DNA of 64,000 bases from an uncultured Pedosphaera sp. (lineage in GTDB: Bacteria > Verrucomicrobiota > Verrucomicrobiia > Limisphaerales > Pedosphaeraceae). The DNA lies in assembly GCA_903918755.1 (NCBI GenBank), contig CAIXFN010000049.1:88354-152353 (forward strand). The letters run 5' to 3'. Below are positions 54,500-63,215 of the stretch, in pieces. The first letter of the stretch is position 1, and every line of letters starts with the position of its first letter. The notes under the pieces are model-generated. The model saw only the letters and a list, made by a program, of their open reading frames with translations. It made no database searches and was not told the origin of the DNA. A program made the position numbers and the translations under genes.

Positions 54500-55393
54500 A
54501 TGCGACCGCTTGGATTGTTGCTGGTGTATATCCTGTCGGTATTTGCGGGCGGCGCCCTGGCCGCCCCTCCGGTTTATTGGCTGGTCCAAGCCCTGGCGCC
54601 CGCCTCTCCGCTGGCGGGAAACCCGTTCCATCGTTTTGTGGAGCGGGCGTTGTTGGCTTTCGCCCTGCTTGGCATCTGGCCGCTTCTGCGGACGCTGGGG
54701 GCTGACTCGTGGTCGGCGGTAGGGCTCGTTGCGCCGGCGGGGCAGAAATCACGCCTGGCCGGCGGCTTCCTGTTGGGCTTTGGTTCCCTGGCTGTGCTCG
54801 CCGGCCTCGCGCTGGCGTGGCACGCCCGCGAATTCAACGCCAACCTGACGGCGACCGGCCTGGGGATGAATATTTTGGCGGCTGCCGGGACGGCCACGGT
54901 GGTCGCGGGCATCGAGGAATTGCTGTTTCGTGGGGTGATTTTTGGGGCTTTGCGCCGGGTTTTCAGCTGGCGGGGGGCCCTGCTCCTCAGCAGTATGATT
55001 TATGCGATTGTACATTTTCTGCAAAAACCGCAATTGCAGGGTCCGGTGACCTGGCTGTCCGGGTTGGAACTTCTCCCGCAAATGTTGCGCGGATTCGGAG
55101 AATGGCCGTTATTGATCCCGGGTTTCTTCAATCTCACCCTGGTGGGCCTCTGGTTGGGACTGGCTTATCAGCGCACTGGTAATTTGTACTTCAGCTTTGG
55201 GTTGCATGGTGGCTGGGTTTTCTGGCTGCGGATTCAGGACCAGTTGACCCGTCCGACGGCTGGCGCCTCCGTTCGCTGGTTCGGGAGCGGCAAAATGATC
55301 GATGGCTGGGCGGCCTTGCTGGTTTTAGGGCTTGCCGGGGTGCTGTTGCTCTGGCGCTTGCCGGCCAAATCCGGGGAGGACGCGGTTGGGTGA
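54500..55393 (+). CDS. CPBP-family intramembrane metalloprotease
   Basis: 297 residues from the ATG at 54500 (MRPLGLLLVY); the upstream frame runs into the hairpin region. About eight hydrophobic spans. The CPBP/Abi signatures are GIEELLFRGVIFGALR, with the paired Glu and Arg, the MIYAIVHFL His motif, and the later YFSFGLHGGWVFW His. Family members are membrane-embedded proteases related to eukaryotic CAAX prenyl proteases. The last codons overlap the start of the ComF-like gene (GTGA at 55390-55393), so the genes are translationally coupled. Substrate unknown. Confidence 0.88.
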   Translation: MRPLGLLLVYILSVFAGGALAAPPVYWLVQALAPASPLAGNPFHRFVERALLAFALLGIWPLLRTLGADSWSAVGLVAPAGQKSRLAGGFLLGFGSLAVLAGLALAWHAREFNANLTATGLGMNILAAAGTATVVAGIEELLFRGVIFGALRRVFSWRGALLLSSMIYAIVHFLQKPQLQGPVTWLSGLELLPQMLRGFGEWPLLIPGFFNLTLVGLWLGLAYQRTGNLYFSFGLHGGWVFWLRIQDQLTRPTAGASVRWFGSGKMIDGWAALLVLGLAGVLLLWRLPAKSGEDAVG

Positions 55394-56133
55394 AGCCGGG
55401 TCGCGCATTCCTGCGCCAGTGTTGGGAGGCTGGGATGGGCTTTATTTATCCCAATAACTGCCAGGTTTGCCACGCCGAGGCGGCGGGCCGGAGCGAAGGC
55501 TACGTGGGACCGCATTGCTGGAGCCGGGTGCGGTTCATCAAGCCGCCGTTTTGCCAGCGGTGTGGCTTGCCCTACCCGGGGGATATCAGCGCCCCGTTTG
55601 AATGTGCTAATTGCCAGGAACTGGAGTTGGCCTTTACCGCGGCCCGCTCCGCCGTGGAAGCGAAGGAAACGGTGCGCGAGGTGATCCTGCGCTACAAATA
55701 CAACCGGGCCATGTGGTTCGAACCGTTCCTGGCGGATTTGCTGATCCGGGCGGCGGCTCCCGAATTGGGCAAGGAAGCATGGAGCTTTATCGTTCCAGTG
55801 CCCTTGCACCCGGCAAAACAGCGGGAACGGGAGTTCAATCAAGCGGAACGGTTGGCGGATTGGCTGGGCCGCGCCACCCAGATACCGGTGAACAAAAACC
55901 TCCTGCAACGAGTCCAACCCACCATGACTCAGACCCGTTTGACGCGTGCCGCGCGGGCCTCAAATATGCGGGGAGCCTTTGCCGTGCCGCCCGGGCGGCG
56001 GCTCCATGGGGAACGGATCGTGCTTTTGGATGACGTTTTTACTACTGGCGCAACGACCAGCGCTTGTGCCAGAGTATTGCGGTCCGCGGGGGCTGGCGAT
56101 GTGTCCGTGTGGACGGTCGCCCGCGGGATTTGA
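55390..56133 (+). CDS. ComF-family phosphoribosyltransferase-like protein
   Basis: 247 residues from a GTG start. The N-terminus has multiple Cys suggestive of a zinc-binding double-wing (C24, C27, C43, C55, C58, C72, C75). The C-terminal half has the PRPP-binding loop IVLLDDVFTTGATTSA and the preceding FIVPVPLHPAKQREREFNQAE. ComF proteins are implicated in DNA uptake in naturally transformable bacteria, but many are uncharacterised PRTases. It is translationally coupled to the upstream CPBP gene, and the accD start lies 20 nt after its stop. Competence genes are not seen nearby, so the uptake role is uncertain. Confidence 0.85.
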   Translation: MKPGRAFLRQCWEAGMGFIYPNNCQVCHAEAAGRSEGYVGPHCWSRVRFIKPPFCQRCGLPYPGDISAPFECANCQELELAFTAARSAVEAKETVREVILRYKYNRAMWFEPFLADLLIRAAAPELGKEAWSFIVPVPLHPAKQREREFNQAERLADWLGRATQIPVNKNLLQRVQPTMTQTRLTRAARASNMRGAFAVPPGRRLHGERIVLLDDVFTTGATTSACARVLRSAGAGDVSVWTVARGI

Positions 56134-56153
56134 AACGGCCTTTGGGTAAAGCA

Positions 56154-57107
56154 ATGATGACCACGACCTTTACGAAGAAGACGCTTGGCTTGGAAACCGT
56201 TGAACCGGCGGTCACCCCGCCTCCGACTACGGCCGCTGAACCCTCCTTTGTCAAAAAGCCCAAGCTCGGTGGCGGCAAATCCAAAAAGCGGGACATCCCG
56301 GAGGGCCTTTGGGTGAAATGCAAGAAGTGCGGCAATCTGGTTTATGACAAGGAGCTGGATGAAACGCTGAAAGTCTGCCCGCGTTGCCAATACCATTTTC
56401 AAATCGGGCCCCGGGACCGGGTGCTCTCCCTTGTGGAACCCGGCAGTTTCGAGGAAATGGATGCCAACCTGGTCAGCGTGGATATCCTCGGCTTTGCGGG
56501 CATGGCCAGTTACGTTTCGAAACTGGCCGACAACCAGAAGAAAACCGGGGAAAAGGATGCGGTCCTCACCGGCGTCGGGATGATCGGGGAGCACAAGGTG
56601 GCCCTCGGCATCATGGATTTCAGTTTCATCGGCGGCTCCATGGGCTCCGTGGTGGGCGAAAAAATCACCCGCCTAATCGAGCGGGGCACCGCCGAAGAAT
56701 TGCCGGTCATTGTGATTTCCACCAGCGGCGGCGCGCGGATGTACGAGGGGATGTTCAGCCTCATGCAAATGGCCAAGACCTGCGGCGCCCTGGCCTACCT
56801 GGCGGAAGCGCGGCTGCCCTACATCAGTGTGCTGACCCACAACACCTATGCCGGCGTGATGGCGAGCTTCGCCAGCGTGGGCGATTTGATTCTGGCGGAG
56901 CCGGGGGCGGAAATTGGTTTCGCCGGCGCGCGCGTCATCAAGGACACCACCCAGGCCGAATTGCCGCCGGGATTTCAAACCGCCGAATTCCTGCTGGATC
57001 ACGGCTTGATCGACGCCGTGATCCATCGCAAGGACCTGAAGAAACAGTTGATCGAATACTTGGATTTTCTGACGGCCCGCTTCCGACCCGCTCCGCCAAC
57101 GACTTGA
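56154..57107 (+). CDS. accD: Acetyl-CoA carboxylase carboxyltransferase subunit beta
   Basis: 317 residues from the ATG at 56154 (a second ATG follows at 56157); the upstream frame to 56064 overlaps comF. A four-Cys zinc ribbon lies at C56, C59, C75 and C78. The carboxyltransferase fold follows, with GSMGSVVGEKITRLIE, ISTSGGARMYEGMFSLMQMAKT and GVMASFASVGDLI. The subunit carries out the second half of malonyl-CoA formation with AccA, feeding fatty-acid synthesis. The N-terminal extension of about 50 residues is Thr/Pro/Lys-rich and of no known function. accA is not in the window. Confidence 0.95.
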   Translation: MMTTTFTKKTLGLETVEPAVTPPPTTAAEPSFVKKPKLGGGKSKKRDIPEGLWVKCKKCGNLVYDKELDETLKVCPRCQYHFQIGPRDRVLSLVEPGSFEEMDANLVSVDILGFAGMASYVSKLADNQKKTGEKDAVLTGVGMIGEHKVALGIMDFSFIGGSMGSVVGEKITRLIERGTAEELPVIVISTSGGARMYEGMFSLMQMAKTCGALAYLAEARLPYISVLTHNTYAGVMASFASVGDLILAEPGAEIGFAGARVIKDTTQAELPPGFQTAEFLLDHGLIDAVIHRKDLKKQLIEYLDFLTARFRPAPPTT

Positions 57108-57241
57108 TTGGAATTGGATGTGCCAAACCGGCTGGATTTTCTTCGCTTCCGGTCGATTCATGGCAATCCTGGTGAATTGTTGAGCCTTTGGTCAGATATC
57201 AAAGGCTTATCATTGTGGCGGTAGATCGGGAAGGTTTTCGG

Positions 57242-57451
57242 ATGAAAGTATCACCCCACAATAAATTCGCTGCGCCGGTTTTGGGGATTATCGTAGTGAT
57301 TGTTTCGCTGATCCTCGTCTGCTACTTGCCGGTCATCGCGGCGCTGATATTTTTGCTCTTCTGCCTGATTGCTTTGGTTATCAACTGGCAGGCACTGGGT
57401 AAGTTTGCCGCCATAAAAAGGTTTTTGTGGTTACTCCTCACGGACTGGTGA
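57242..57451 (+). CDS. Small hypothetical membrane protein
   Basis: 69 residues from the ATG at 57242; a TTG at 57188 in frame would add 18 residues. A long hydrophobic stretch (about residues 13-48) can form two membrane spans, with Lys/Arg-rich ends (ALGKFAAIKRF). No family was recognised. It lies downstream of accD and upstream of a truncated DUF6717-like gene. Coding status rests on the hydrophobic pattern and a clean start; it may be a small membrane peptide of unknown role. Confidence 0.45.
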   Translation: MKVSPHNKFAAPVLGIIVVIVSLILVCYLPVIAALIFLLFCLIALVINWQALGKFAAIKRFLWLLLTDW

Positions 57452-57512
57452 AGGCTGCTTTCGCCCCGATGCCGCCAGTCCAGACTGCCACAATCGAGAA
57501 CACCCAGGATTT

Positions 57513-57686
57513 ATGAATTCACTCGCCGTAATCGCACCCTGGAAATATGAGGGATTGTGGGTTTTTGACGATCCCAAGGTCGGCCTTGTGCTTGAACAAT
57601 TCGTGGCCGGCATTGACACCATGATTGACCAGTTGGTCGCGCCGATCACTCCCAAATTCCTTCCAGATATCGTCGCATCAAATTGA
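57513..57686 (+). pseudogene. Truncated DUF6717-like gene
   Basis: 57 codons, too short to be obvious. The sequence MNSLAVIAPWKYEGLWVFDD, continuing with PKVGLVLEQFVAGIDTMID, matches the N-terminal half of DUF6717-type proteins as I recall them. Complete members are about twice this length and continue past the IPN-type turn. Here the frame ends with a short unrelated tail (PKFLPDIVASN). I read it as a 3'-truncated gene whose remainder is missing from the next 180 bp. Family recognition is from memory. Confidence 0.5.
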
Positions 57687-57870
57687 GGGCGCGAGGGCAC
57701 TTCCGCACTCCGGTTGCTTCCTTAACAAGAATTCCCGCGTTTTCGCTTTTCTCAGCATCCGATCCCTTTGGCTGGCCTGCGCTCCGACGGACAAGTTTGA
57801 CTCCAATGAGTGTTTGACTTAACCAGCTGGTCGGCAGTAACCGGCCCTGGATTTCCGACGCGCCGGCCGC

Positions 57871-59286
57871 TTACTTCGACAAATCCGCCACGAGCGAAAG
57901 GTAGTAGGCAATGGCGGGCGCGATATTCGCAATCGGGGTGCGTTCGTTCAAGCCGTGGCTGAAGTTCTCGGACTCTTTGATAAACATTGGGCTCACGCCG
58001 TAGCTCGCCACGCCGCGATTGCGGAACCACATGCTGTCGCTGGCGCCGGACGACATCGCTGGGAAGATCGGCACGCCGGGGTAGGGACCAGCCAACGCCT
58101 TGTTTACAGCGGCGACGAAGTCCGGCCGCATCGGCGAGGCGTCGGTGCTCACCGAACCCTCGGTCACGTCCTTGATGCTGACTGCGGGATCGGCAACGAC
58201 CCTGATCAGCTCGGCCATGATCTCGGCCGGTTTGTGACCGGGGAAGATCCGGCAGTTGACGTTCGCGCTGGCCCGTTGCGGCAAGGCATTCAGAGCATGG
58301 CCACCATTGATAGTGGTCACCACGCAAGTCGTGCCGATCTTGCCCACCTTGGCCGGGTTGGCCGAGAGGGTGGCGATCGCCTGCTTGTCGGTGGGGTCGG
58401 CGGCGAAAGCGCGCATGGCCGCGGCCGTCGTCGGCTCCTCATACTTCGCCGCGTTGATAAAATAGGCTCGGGTAAGGTCGTTTAGCTCCGGCGTGAACGG
58501 ATGGTCGTGGATGCGGAGCAGGGCGGCGGCCAACTGGTCGATGGCGTTGACTTTGCGGGGTTGGGAGGAATGGCCACCGGGATTTGTGACGGTAAGTTCG
58601 AAGTCGGCATAAGTTTTTTCCGCGCCTTGCCAGGTGAAATATTCCGGCGAACCCGTCTTCTCGTTCAGCACTCCGCCGCCGCCGTCAATGTTGAGCACCA
58701 AGTCGGCATCGGCGAGCTTGTCGGCGATGATGGCGCTGGTCTTCATCGTCGTTTCTTCGTCCCCCGAGAACTCGAGGACGATGTCGCGGCGGGGTTGGTA
58801 GCCTTCGCGCTTCAGCTCAATCAGGGAAGCGATGACGATCGTTCCATCCAGCTTCATGTCCGTGGCGCCGCGGCCGAACAAGTATCCGTTCTCTACCACC
58901 GGCGTGAACGGGTCGCGCTTCCAGTCCTCGGGCTTGGCCTCCACCACGTCCATGTGGCCCGATAGGACCAGCGGCTTGAGCTTGGGATCAGTGCCGGGCC
59001 AGCGCGCCATCAGATAAGCCGTGTCATCCACCGTGCTGATGGTGATTTGCCCTTCGGCCAGGCCGCCCGCCACCAGGGCCATCTTGTAGAGCGCGGCAAC
59101 TTCTGGAGTTTTGTTGCCGGGCCCGCGCACCGAGCGCAGCGCGATGGCCTTCTCGGCCAGATCCAGCGCCTGAGCCTCCGCCTGTGGATGGGGGAAGATT
59201 GCCCCGTGCGCGCCCGCCATCAAAGTTACCGCCGTCACGGTCGCTGCGATCGGGCTGATAAGAAAATGCTTCGGAGCACGCGTCAT
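57871..59286 (-). CDS. Secreted M20-family metallopeptidase
   Basis: 471 residues with a signal peptide (IAATVTAVTLMAGAHGA). The M20 zinc ligands and catalytic residues are in place: LSGHMDVVEAKPEDW (His, Asp), FGRGATDMKLDGT (bridging Asp), and EFSGDEETTMKTS (catalytic and ligand Glu). The dimerisation domain follows, with NPGGHSSQPRKVNAID and GGHALNALPQRASANVNCRIFPG. The C-terminal GASDSMWFRN has a further candidate ligand. The family removes residues from peptides or hydrolyses acylated amino acids. The exact substrate is unknown. It stands alone, divergent from the sigma-factor gene. Confidence 0.92.
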   Translation of the reverse strand: MTRAPKHFLISPIAATVTAVTLMAGAHGAIFPHPQAEAQALDLAEKAIALRSVRGPGNKTPEVAALYKMALVAGGLAEGQITISTVDDTAYLMARWPGTDPKLKPLVLSGHMDVVEAKPEDWKRDPFTPVVENGYLFGRGATDMKLDGTIVIASLIELKREGYQPRRDIVLEFSGDEETTMKTSAIIADKLADADLVLNIDGGGGVLNEKTGSPEYFTWQGAEKTYADFELTVTNPGGHSSQPRKVNAIDQLAAALLRIHDHPFTPELNDLTRAYFINAAKYEEPTTAAAMRAFAADPTDKQAIATLSANPAKVGKIGTTCVVTTINGGHALNALPQRASANVNCRIFPGHKPAEIMAELIRVVADPAVSIKDVTEGSVSTDASPMRPDFVAAVNKALAGPYPGVPIFPAMSSGASDSMWFRNRGVASYGVSPMFIKESENFSHGLNERTPIANIAPAIAYYLSLVADLSK

Positions 59287-59479
59287 GGACGGATGCTAAA
59301 CGATCGGCATTTTCAAGGGAATCTCTTTTCAACATCAAGATCACCGGCAAATTCCTCCCGTCGCTTCGCCTTCTTACCAGCGACGATGCGGCGAACTTCG
59401 AAACTTGACCACGGACATTTGGTTAAAATGTTGGCGCGTTCGTGGTTGTCACCCATCGCCGCGCGGCTATGCTGAAGAC

Positions 59480-60043
59480 TTGAGCGAGTTCACCGAGATT
59501 TTGGAACGGGTGCAACACGGGGATCCAAAAGCCGCCGCCGAATTGCTCCCGCTCGTTTACGAAGAACTCCGTCGACTGGCGGCGCGCAAGATGGCCCACG
59601 AAGCGCACCGTCACACCCTGCAACCCACCGCCCTCGTCCACGAGGCCTGGCTGCGGTTGGGCGGCCATGCCGCCCCGGCGTTTCAGAACCGCGCCCATTT
59701 CTTCGGCGCGGCAGCGGAGGCGATGCGCCGCATCCTGATCGAACGCGCCCGGCGGCGCCTCACCTGGAAACGGGGCGAGGGCGCGCCGCATCTGGAGGTG
59801 AGCGAACTGGAGATTCCGTTTCCCGCGGCCGACGATGAGCAATTGCTCGCCGTGAACGAGGCATTGGAAAAATTCGCCATGCTCGATCCGCGCAAGGCGG
59901 AACTGGTCAAACTGCGCTACTTCGTCGGGATGAGTTTTGACGAGGCGGCCACCGCCCTTGGCATCGCCGTGCCCACGGCGAAGCAATGGTGGGCCTATTC
60001 CCGGGCCTGGTTGACCGTCGAATTGGGCCGCAAACCCTCGTAA
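59480..60043 (+). CDS. ECF sigma factor (Planctomycetes-type, kinase-linked)
   Basis: 187 residues if started at the TTG at 59480 (LSEFTEILERVQHGDPKAA), which gives the usual N-terminus of this ECF class; another TTG at 59405 is in frame. Region 2 reads LLPLVYEELRRLAARKMAHE and HTLQPTALVHEAWLRLGG. Region 4 reads FVGMSFDEAATALGIAVPTAKQWWAYSRAWL. It belongs to the ECF type found before large Ser/Thr kinases. The two kinase genes begin 329 nt downstream on the same strand, across a small antisense gene. Start choice is the main uncertainty. Confidence 0.85.
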   Translation: MSEFTEILERVQHGDPKAAAELLPLVYEELRRLAARKMAHEAHRHTLQPTALVHEAWLRLGGHAAPAFQNRAHFFGAAAEAMRRILIERARRRLTWKRGEGAPHLEVSELEIPFPAADDEQLLAVNEALEKFAMLDPRKAELVKLRYFVGMSFDEAATALGIAVPTAKQWWAYSRAWLTVELGRKPS

Positions 60044-60069
60044 TGGTCACGGGGACACCCCCCCGGCGC

Positions 60070-60279
60070 TCAACCTTTCTGGCCCTTGGGTAGATGCGTA
60101 TCCCAGGTATTGCCGGATTGCGGCTCCACGTGGGTGAAACCGGTGCCGGGCGGCGGGCTGGGGATGCGGATCAGGACGTTGCAGCCCGGGCATTGAATCT
60201 GCCGGCCCGCGAAGCGGGGGTCGCATTTCAAAGGTTGATCGCAGTGGGAACAATAGAACTTGAATTCAGCTGTGCTCAT
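60070..60279 (-). CDS. Small zinc-ribbon protein
   Basis: 69 residues from the ATG at 60279 (MSTAEFKFYCSHCDQ); an earlier start at 60303 adds 8 residues. Two CxxC pairs, FYCSHCDQPLKC and IQCPGCNVLI, form a typical zinc ribbon. This is followed by a Pro/Thr-rich tail with no known motif. Such short zinc-ribbon proteins are common in Verrucomicrobia and are often near sigma/kinase genes, but their function is not known. It is antisense between the sigma gene and the kinase gene and so separates their transcription units. Confidence 0.65.
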   Translation of the reverse strand: MSTAEFKFYCSHCDQPLKCDPRFAGRQIQCPGCNVLIRIPSPPPGTGFTHVEPQSGNTWDTHLPKGQKG

Positions 60280-60371
60280 AGTCTTCGCCGGATCATGCGG
60301 CAAGTGGGCGCCAAAAGCATGTTAAAAAAACCTATATACTTTCAGTCCGCCGTTGGCGCATGTAGAAATAG

Positions 60372-63215
60372 ATGAACCCATCCAAGATGCCCATGTCATC
60401 GTCGCAAGAACGGGAGGCCGCGCTGTTTGCCCTGGCCCTGGAAAAGCCCGGCGCGGAGCGCCCGGCTTTCCTGCAGGCGGTTTGCGGCGCCGATTTGGCG
60501 TTGCGCCGGCGCCTGGAAGCCCTACTGGCCGCGCACGACCAGACAGATAACCCCGTGCCCGTGAAAGCCGACGCGGTCATTCCCACCATCAAGCTTGAGC
60601 TTGCCGACGCGCCGGACGAAGCCGTGGGCCAAACGCTCGGGCGCTACAAGCTGCTGGAGCGTGTCGGCGAGGGCGGTTGTGGCGTGGTCTATGTGGCAGA
60701 GCAAACCGAGCCGGTGCGCCGTCGCGTGGCGTTGAAAGTCATCAAGCTGGGCATGGACACCAAGCAGGTCGTCGCCCGCTTCGAGGCGGAACGGCAGGCG
60801 CTGGCGATGATGGATCATCCGAACATCGCCAAGGTGCTCGATGCGGGCACCACCGACGTGGGCCGTCCCTACTTCGTGATGGAGTTGGTGCGCGGCATCA
60901 AGATCACCGACTTCTGCGACCAGGCCAATCTCAGTACCAAGGAACGGCTCGATCTCTTCATCAAGGTCTGCCAGGCCATTCAGCACGCGCACCAGAAGGG
61001 CATCATCCATCGCGACATCAAGCCCTCGAATATCCTCGTGACGCTGCACGACGGCGTGCCCGTCCCGAAGGTGATTGATTTCGGCATCGCCAAGGCCACG
61101 GAAGGCCGGCTGACGGACAACACCGTTTACACGCAGTTGCACCAGTTCATCGGCACGCCGGCTTACATGAGTCCGGAGCAGGCGGAGATGAGCGGGCTGG
61201 ACATCGACACGCGCAGCGACATCTACAGCCTGGGCGTGTTGCTTTACGAACTGCTGGCTGGCAGCACGCCCTTTGACCCCAAGGAGTTGATGTCCCAAGG
61301 CATCGACGCGATGCGCAAGACGATACGGGAGAAGGAACCGCAGCGCCCCAGCACGCGGTTTGCGACCCTCGGAGCCGATCAACTCACGACCACCGCCAAG
61401 CGCCGTTCCGCCGACACCTCGAAGTTGCTGCACCAGCTCCAGGGCGACCTCGACTGGATCGTGATGAAGTGCCTGGAGAAAGATCGCCAGCGCCGCTACG
61501 AAACCGCCAACGGACTCGCCGCCGACATCACTCGCCACCTGACGAACGAGCCGGTGATCGCCCGCCCGCCCAGCGCGGCCTACAAGTTTCAGAAGGCGTA
61601 TCGGCGGAATAAAGGTGTTTTCGCGGCTGGTGCCGCCGTGGCTGTCGCACTTGTGTTCGGAATCATCGTCAGCGCATGGCAGGCGGTGCGGGCGACCCGT
61701 GCGGAAGCGCAAGCCCTCGTGGAGAAGGCCCAAGCCCAGAAGGAGAAAGCCAACGCTCTCACCGAGAAGGCCAATGCCCAGGGCGCGTTGCAGTTCATCC
61801 AGGAAGACGTGCTGAGCCAGGCCAGCCCCGGCTCTCAGCCGGATCGCGAACTGACCGTCCGCGCGTTGCTGGACCGCATCGGCGGCCGGCTCGACCGCGC
61901 CACCGGACGTCCGCCCCTGGTCGAGGCTTCCATCCGGCAGACGCTCGGCTCCATCTATACGGAACTCGGCGACTACGCCAAGGCCATCGAGCATTATGAG
62001 GCCGCGCTGCGCGTCCAACTCCAGCACCTCGGCGAGAGCCATCTGGACACCCTGCGGTCGCTGAATGGTCTGGCCACGGCCCGCTGGCTGGGTGGCGAGA
62101 CGACTCTGGCCGAACCGCTCACCCGCCAGGGACTCGAAGCGAGCCGGCAAGCCTTGGGCGAAAAGCACCCGCTCACGCTCCAGTTCATGCAAACGCGGGC
62201 CTTCGTCTTGTTGCTCCTGGCCGAAACACCGTGGACCGAAGTCGAGGCGCTGTATCTCCGCACTCTGGCCTTGCACCGTGAAGTTCTGGGTCCGGACGAC
62301 CCGGGGACACTGCGACTGATTTACGGCCTCAGCCTGGGCTACATCTATCATTTGCAGCCGGCGAAGGCGGAGTCATTGCTCGTGGACGGCCTGGATCGAT
62401 CCCGGCGCGCGCTGGGCGAGAAACACCCCACCACCAGCAGCCTGACGGTATTACTGGCCATTGCCGATGAGATGTTGAATCAACTCGAGAAGGCCGAAAC
62501 CATGGCGCTCCGCGCCGTGGAACTGCGCCGCAGCACCCTCGGCGAGGACCATCTTCTGACCCTGTCCGCCGTCTGCAAACTGGCCCAGACCTATGTCAGG
62601 CAACAGCAGTTCGATAAAGCCGAGCCCCTCACGGAACAGGTCCTCAATCTCAGCCGGCGCCTGCCCGTGGAGAAGAGCGTGTTTTCGGCTGGGAATCTGG
62701 GCTCGTTGGGGTGGGCTTACCTCGAACAAGGCGATGTCGGCCAAGCTGCCATCCTGTGCGACTTGGCGAGCCAGACCATGCGGCGGAACCCAACCTTCAA
62801 TCCAGTGGCGAGTCCGCAGATCATCGCCAACTTTGGCGCGGTCCGTTTGGCCCAGCAGAATTACGCCGAAGCCGTGACGCTGCTGCGGGAAGGTTTGCGC
62901 CTGACGGAGAAGCACGACCTGGACGCTGGCTATCGGCTTTATGTGATGAACCTCCTCGGCGCGAGTCTGGCGGGTCAAAAGAAATACGCCGACGCCGAAC
63001 CGCTCCTGGTCGAAAGCTGCCATGGACTCCAACAGCACCAGACCAGCCTGACCCCGTATCTCAACGCCCCGCGGCGGATCAAGGAATCCCTCGAACGACT
63101 GGTGCAACTTTACGACGCCTGGGGCAAACCCGCTCAGGCCGCCGAATGGAAACAGAAACTGGCCACGTTCCAGCAGGCCGCCAAAGCGACTGGGAAGAAA
63201 GGGGCGCAGCAATGA
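60372..63215 (+). CDS. Membrane Ser/Thr protein kinase with TPR domain
   Basis: 947 residues. N-terminal helical region (about 10-60, REAALFALALEKPGAERPAFL). The kinase domain has GEGGCGVVYVAE near 99-110, Lys122, HRDIKPSN with Asp215, DFG 236-238 and GTPAYMSPEQAEM. A single transmembrane helix lies at about 424-445 (AVAVALVFGIIVSAW). An Ala/Glu/Lys coiled segment (EKAQAQKEKANALTEKAN) leads to TPR-type repeats to the end, with LGDYAKAIEHYEAALRVQL and YVRQQQFDKAEPLTEQVL. The domain order is that of Planctomycetes-type kinase receptors. The stop overlaps the start of a second kinase (ATGA). A TATACT at 60335-60340 may be a -10 element. Confidence 0.92.
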   Translation: MNPSKMPMSSSQEREAALFALALEKPGAERPAFLQAVCGADLALRRRLEALLAAHDQTDNPVPVKADAVIPTIKLELADAPDEAVGQTLGRYKLLERVGEGGCGVVYVAEQTEPVRRRVALKVIKLGMDTKQVVARFEAERQALAMMDHPNIAKVLDAGTTDVGRPYFVMELVRGIKITDFCDQANLSTKERLDLFIKVCQAIQHAHQKGIIHRDIKPSNILVTLHDGVPVPKVIDFGIAKATEGRLTDNTVYTQLHQFIGTPAYMSPEQAEMSGLDIDTRSDIYSLGVLLYELLAGSTPFDPKELMSQGIDAMRKTIREKEPQRPSTRFATLGADQLTTTAKRRSADTSKLLHQLQGDLDWIVMKCLEKDRQRRYETANGLAADITRHLTNEPVIARPPSAAYKFQKAYRRNKGVFAAGAAVAVALVFGIIVSAWQAVRATRAEAQALVEKAQAQKEKANALTEKANAQGALQFIQEDVLSQASPGSQPDRELTVRALLDRIGGRLDRATGRPPLVEASIRQTLGSIYTELGDYAKAIEHYEAALRVQLQHLGESHLDTLRSLNGLATARWLGGETTLAEPLTRQGLEASRQALGEKHPLTLQFMQTRAFVLLLLAETPWTEVEALYLRTLALHREVLGPDDPGTLRLIYGLSLGYIYHLQPAKAESLLVDGLDRSRRALGEKHPTTSSLTVLLAIADEMLNQLEKAETMALRAVELRRSTLGEDHLLTLSAVCKLAQTYVRQQQFDKAEPLTEQVLNLSRRLPVEKSVFSAGNLGSLGWAYLEQGDVGQAAILCDLASQTMRRNPTFNPVASPQIIANFGAVRLAQQNYAEAVTLLREGLRLTEKHDLDAGYRLYVMNLLGASLAGQKKYADAEPLLVESCHGLQQHQTSLTPYLNAPRRIKESLERLVQLYDAWGKPAQAAEWKQKLATFQQAAKATGKKGAQQ
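60612..61187. repeat. Kinase-domain direct repeat, copy 1
   Basis: This segment matches 63425-64000 at a constant offset of 2813 bp. The match covers the glycine loop to the activation segment of the kinase, with only scattered differences; the preceding helical leader differs more. The second copy may continue beyond the window. It suggests a recent tandem duplication or gene conversion. Confidence 0.85.

Noticed and set aside
56064..56153. Upstream extension of accD
   Set aside because: It overlaps the end of the ComF-like gene and has no accD similarity.
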